Positions 3,532 through 6,420 of a DNA stretch of 6,420 nucleotides are shown piece by piece. The stretch covers positions 1 to 6,420 of the forward strand of contig CAADYJ010000075.1 of NCBI GenBank assembly GCA_900753245.1. The letters are read 5' to 3'. The DNA comes from Clostridia bacterium. GTDB taxonomy: Bacteria > Bacillota > Clostridia > TANB77 > CAG-508. The position numbers were made by a program, and so were the translations under genes. Position 1 is the first letter of the stretch, and every line of letters begins with the position of its first letter. Under the pieces are notes generated by a model. It saw only the letters and a list, made by a program, of their open reading frames with translations, had not been told where the DNA came from and did no database searches.

Positions 3532-6261
3532 TTGAGTAGATTAGTCTTAGTAGATGGAAATAGTATAATGAATAGGGCTTTTTATGGAATCATGGGCTCA
3601 AAAATGTTAATGACAGATGATGGAACATATACAAATGCAGTATATGGCTTTTTAGCTATATTGTTTAAAATAATAGAAGATTTAAACCCTGAATATATAG
3701 CAGTATCTTTTGATTTAAAGGCTCCAACAGCAAGACATAAAATGTATGAAGGCTATAAGGCAAATCGCCATGGAATGCCAGATGAATTAGCTATGCAAAT
3801 GCCAATTATTAAAGATATTTTAAGAGATATGAATATAACTATTATAGAAAAGGAAGGCTATGAAGCAGACGATGTTTTGGGAACTTTATCTAAAAGAGGA
3901 GAACAAGAAGGAATAGATGTAACAATACTTTCAGGAGATAGAGATAATTTTCAATTAACATCAGATAAAGTAACAGTAAGAATTCCAAGAACAAAAATGG
4001 GAAAAACAGAAGTAGAAGATTTTGACAGAAATAAAATAATAGAAACATATGGAATAGAGCCAGTCAAATTAATAGAAGTAAAAGGATTACAAGGAGATAC
4101 TTCAGATAACATTCCAGGAGTTCCGGGAATAGGAGAAAAAACAGCTTTAAGTATAATAAAAGAATATGGAAGTATTGATAATTTATATAAAGAAATTGAA
4201 GAAGGACAAGCATTAAGTATAAAGGGAAAAACTAGAGAAAAGATTATTGAAAACAAAGATTTAGCAATACTTTCAAGAACATTGGGAAAGATAAATAGAG
4301 AAGTGCCAATAGAGGAAAGCATAGAAGATTTAAAAGTAAAACCATGGAATTATGAAGAAGTATATGAAGATTTTAGAGCTTTAAAATTTAATAGATATAT
4401 TGAAAGATTTAATCTATCTCAAAATATAGTTAAAAATACTAGTGAAAATGAATTATTAGAAAGTAAAATTGAAATAAAAAAAATAACCTTACAAGAATTT
4501 GAAAACATAGAAAAAGAAATAAAAAGAAAAGAAAAATTTGTATATTATTTTGGAAAAAAAGAATGCAATGATTCTACAAAAATAATAAAGAAAGAAATTA
4601 CTTCCATAAGTATATACGCAGAAAACATAGTTTATTATATAGAAATAAATGATATAAACGAATTTGAAAAAATATTTAAAGCAATATTTGAAGATAGCTC
4701 AATTGAAAAAATTGGTTATAAACTAGGTGAAGATTTTGTAATTTTAAAAGAACAAAATATAGAAATGAACAATTTGAGTTTTGATATAGAAATATCTGCA
4801 TATTTATTAAACCCTACAAATAACAAATATATAATAGAAGATTTATCTAGGGAGTACTTAGAATTAGATATTCAAGAATACTTGAATAAAAACAATGTAG
4901 AAAAGGAATCTGATAAACAAATTAATTTATTTGAAAACATCAACCAAAAAGAAAAAGCAAATATGTATGAAGAGTCATTTATTTGTTTCTCAATAGCAAA
5001 GCTAAAAGATGTATTAGAGAAAAAAATGATAGAAAATAATGAAATAAATTTATTTAAAAACATAGAAATGCCTTTAGTAAAAGTATTAGCACAAATGCAA
5101 TACAATGGAATGTATTTAGATAAAGAAGAATTAGTAGACTTTGGAAAAGAACTAAAAGAGCAACTAAATGAATTAACAAATCAAATACATGAAATGGCTG
5201 GAGAAGAATTTAATATAAATTCAACACAACAGCTAGGAAATATATTGTTTGAAAAATTAGGGTTAACATCTTCTAAGAAAAATAAAAAAGGATATTCAAC
5301 AGATGTAGATAGCTTAGAAAAAATAAAAGATGAACATCCAATTGTAGAAAAAATATTAGAATATAGAGCATTAATGAAGCTTAACTCTACATATGTAGAA
5401 GGAATGCTTCCATATATAAACGAAAAAACAAATAGAATACACTCATACTTTCATCAAACAGTAACAGCAACAGGAAGAATAAGTTCAACAGAACCAAATT
5501 TACAAAACATTCCAACAAGATATGAGCTAGGCAAAAAACTAAGAAAAGTATTTAAACCAAAAGAAGGATATATATTTATTGATGCAGATTATTCACAAAT
5601 AGAATTAAGAGTTCTTGCACATATTTCTCAAGATGAACATATGTTACAAGCTTTTAAAAATGGAGAAGATATTCATAAGCAAGCTGCTTCCAAAGTATTG
5701 GGAATACCACAAGATGAAGTAACTAAAGAACAAAGAAGTGCAGCAAAAGCAGTAAACTTTGGAATAGTATATGGGATATCTGACTTTGGACTAGCAAGTC
5801 AATTAGGAATTTCAAGAAAACAAGCTAAAGAATACATTAATCAGTATTTGGAAAAATATAATGGAATAAAGAAATTTATGGATGAAATAGTTGAACAAGC
5901 AAAGCAAAACGGTTATGTAGAAACTTTATTTCATAGAAGAAGGTATATTCCGGAATTAAAATCTAACAATTATATGGTTAGAGAATTTGGAAAAAGAGTA
6001 GCAATGAATACTCCAATTCAAGGAACTGCAGCAGATATAATGAAAATAGCAATGGTTAACTTGAATTCTAAATTAGAAGAAGAAAATATTGATGCAAAAA
6101 TAATTTTACAAGTACACGATGAATTAATTCTAGAGTCAAAAATAGAAGATAAAGAAAAAGCAAAACAAATTCTAAAAAATTGCATGGAAAATGCAATACA
6201 ATTAACAGTACCGTTAATTGTTGAAATATCAGAAGCAAATAACTGGTACGAAGCTAAATAA
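3532..6261 (+). CDS. polA: DNA polymerase I
   Basis: The 909-residue product is a full-length family A polymerase that fills gaps and removes RNA primers in replication and repair. Its N-terminal 5' nuclease (about 1-270) keeps the acidic ligands: D8 (LVDGNS), D61 (SFD), E111/D113/D114 (EADD), D136/D138 (SGDRD) and D189/D192 (GDTSDNIPG), then the helix-hairpin-helix GVPGIGEKTA. The middle domain (about 310-500) has the proofreading fold but not its catalytic set. No DxE stands near 336-343, and the segment matching the YxxxD motif reads EESFICFSIAK, so 3'-5' exonuclease activity is probably absent, as in Bacillus-type enzymes. The polymerase domain is complete: TGRISSTEPNLQNIP (647-661), motif A DYSQIELR with D686, motif B R735/K739/F743/Y747, and motif C VHDE with D863. 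These positions are uniformly 19 lower than in the 928-residue E. coli enzyme. The start is TTG. Confidence 0.98.
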   Translation: MSRLVLVDGNSIMNRAFYGIMGSKMLMTDDGTYTNAVYGFLAILFKIIEDLNPEYIAVSFDLKAPTARHKMYEGYKANRHGMPDELAMQMPIIKDILRDMNITIIEKEGYEADDVLGTLSKRGEQEGIDVTILSGDRDNFQLTSDKVTVRIPRTKMGKTEVEDFDRNKIIETYGIEPVKLIEVKGLQGDTSDNIPGVPGIGEKTALSIIKEYGSIDNLYKEIEEGQALSIKGKTREKIIENKDLAILSRTLGKINREVPIEESIEDLKVKPWNYEEVYEDFRALKFNRYIERFNLSQNIVKNTSENELLESKIEIKKITLQEFENIEKEIKRKEKFVYYFGKKECNDSTKIIKKEITSISIYAENIVYYIEINDINEFEKIFKAIFEDSSIEKIGYKLGEDFVILKEQNIEMNNLSFDIEISAYLLNPTNNKYIIEDLSREYLELDIQEYLNKNNVEKESDKQINLFENINQKEKANMYEESFICFSIAKLKDVLEKKMIENNEINLFKNIEMPLVKVLAQMQYNGMYLDKEELVDFGKELKEQLNELTNQIHEMAGEEFNINSTQQLGNILFEKLGLTSSKKNKKGYSTDVDSLEKIKDEHPIVEKILEYRALMKLNSTYVEGMLPYINEKTNRIHSYFHQTVTATGRISSTEPNLQNIPTRYELGKKLRKVFKPKEGYIFIDADYSQIELRVLAHISQDEHMLQAFKNGEDIHKQAASKVLGIPQDEVTKEQRSAAKAVNFGIVYGISDFGLASQLGISRKQAKEYINQYLEKYNGIKKFMDEIVEQAKQNGYVETLFHRRRYIPELKSNNYMVREFGKRVAMNTPIQGTAADIMKIAMVNLNSKLEEENIDAKIILQVHDELILESKIEDKEKAKQILKNCMENAIQLTVPLIVEISEANNWYEAK

Positions 6262-6298
6262 CAAAGGACAATTGGGACGGGTCACTTTTGTCCTTTGT
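6261..6298. repeat. REP-like hairpin immediately after polA
   Basis: ACAAAGGACAA (6261-6271) is the exact reverse complement of TTGTCCTTTGT (6288-6298). The 16-base loop includes GGGACGGGTCAC. The left arm begins at the last base of the polA stop codon. AAATTAG follows, so there is no T run and a standard intrinsic terminator is not supported. The GGGACGG...TTTTGTCC pattern resembles extragenic palindromes I recall from Clostridia and other Firmicutes, sometimes linked to IS200/RAYT-type transposases. That link is from memory and untested. It may still protect or end the polA mRNA. Confidence 0.6.
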
Positions 6299-6420
6299 AA
6301 ATTAGTACTATCATAATAAAAATATAGAAATTTTGAAAAAATGCTCGTTCAAGCTAAGTTACGCAGAAATTATAAGCGAAATTTGTGGCACCCTTCCATT
6401 AGAAATGAACTCTTTCCACA
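6299..6420. other. Unassigned tail after polA
   Basis: No gene can be supported here. A plus-strand ATG at 6341 opens 26 codons that run off the window (beginning MLVQAKLRRNYKRN, ending with SIRNELFP), but no ribosome-binding site precedes it. Minus-strand frames also stay open for short stretches: one reads WKEFISNGRVPQISLIISA and then stops. From 6341 on, the sequence is visibly less A/T-rich than normal intergenic DNA here. It could be the edge of a gene, a repeat family unit or a structured RNA. Confidence 0.3.

Noticed and set aside
2413..4322. Minus-strand open frames at 2413-2643, 3170-3394 and 3951-4322
   Set aside because: They are antisense to well-supported genes, rich in Ser/Ile/Leu as expected from reversed A/T-rich coding DNA, and lack ribosome-binding sites and recognisable motifs.
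4872..5105. Minus-strand open frame within polA
   Set aside because: It lies wholly inside the polA coding sequence, has no supporting start signal, and its composition is that of an antisense shadow.
6261..6300. Standard Rho-independent terminator for polA
   Set aside because: The stem is good, but AAATTAG follows rather than a run of T, and the 16-base loop is long. It is described as a REP-like hairpin.
1..6420. CRISPR array, tRNA, rRNA, riboswitch or insertion sequence
   Set aside because: I saw no regularly spaced repeats, cloverleaf with a TTC-type loop, rRNA-like segment, recognisable riboswitch core or transposase gene on either strand.

Overview
The window is very AT-rich DNA with strong AGGAGG-type ribosome-binding sites. 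All confident genes lie on the plus strand, and A/T-ending codons dominate. It includes a DNA polymerase I with a degenerate proofreading domain, started by TTG, and small single-pass membrane proteins. Together these point to a low-GC member of the Bacillota, most likely a Clostridia-type organism. No species can be named from the sequence alone.

Layout. Positions 1-260 are non-coding and hold a long imperfect hairpin and a weak candidate promoter. Positions 261-706 hold a possible 34-codon reading frame followed by a small membrane protein that resembles the DUF3592 group. Positions 707-924 hold a possible coding remnant, a good -10 box and the leader of the next gene. Positions 925-1953 encode a DUF1016/YhcG-type PDDEXK nuclease. 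Positions 1954-2213 look like a small gene broken into three reading frames; the last frame ends in an ATGA overlap with the next gene. Positions 2210-2656 encode a membrane-anchored small protein with a PrcB-like C-terminal pattern. Positions 2691-3479 encode an inositol-monophosphatase-family enzyme, and 3532-6261 encode DNA polymerase I. The last 160 bases hold a perfect 11-bp-stem hairpin with a GGGACGGGTCAC-type loop and an unassigned tail.

How it fits together. The right half (phosphatase, polA) is ordinary chromosomal housekeeping. The left third looks like accessory DNA: an orphan DUF1016 nuclease, short membrane proteins, coding debris and a repeated 26-base block on either side of the membrane-protein/nuclease segment. 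DUF1016 proteins often occur in variable or restriction-modification neighbourhoods, but no methylase, specificity subunit or transposase is present here. I do not see convincing evidence for a complete new system. The items most worth checking are a 23-bp palindrome inside the nuclease gene, the repeated block flanking the accessory segment, and the frameshifted gene after the nuclease.
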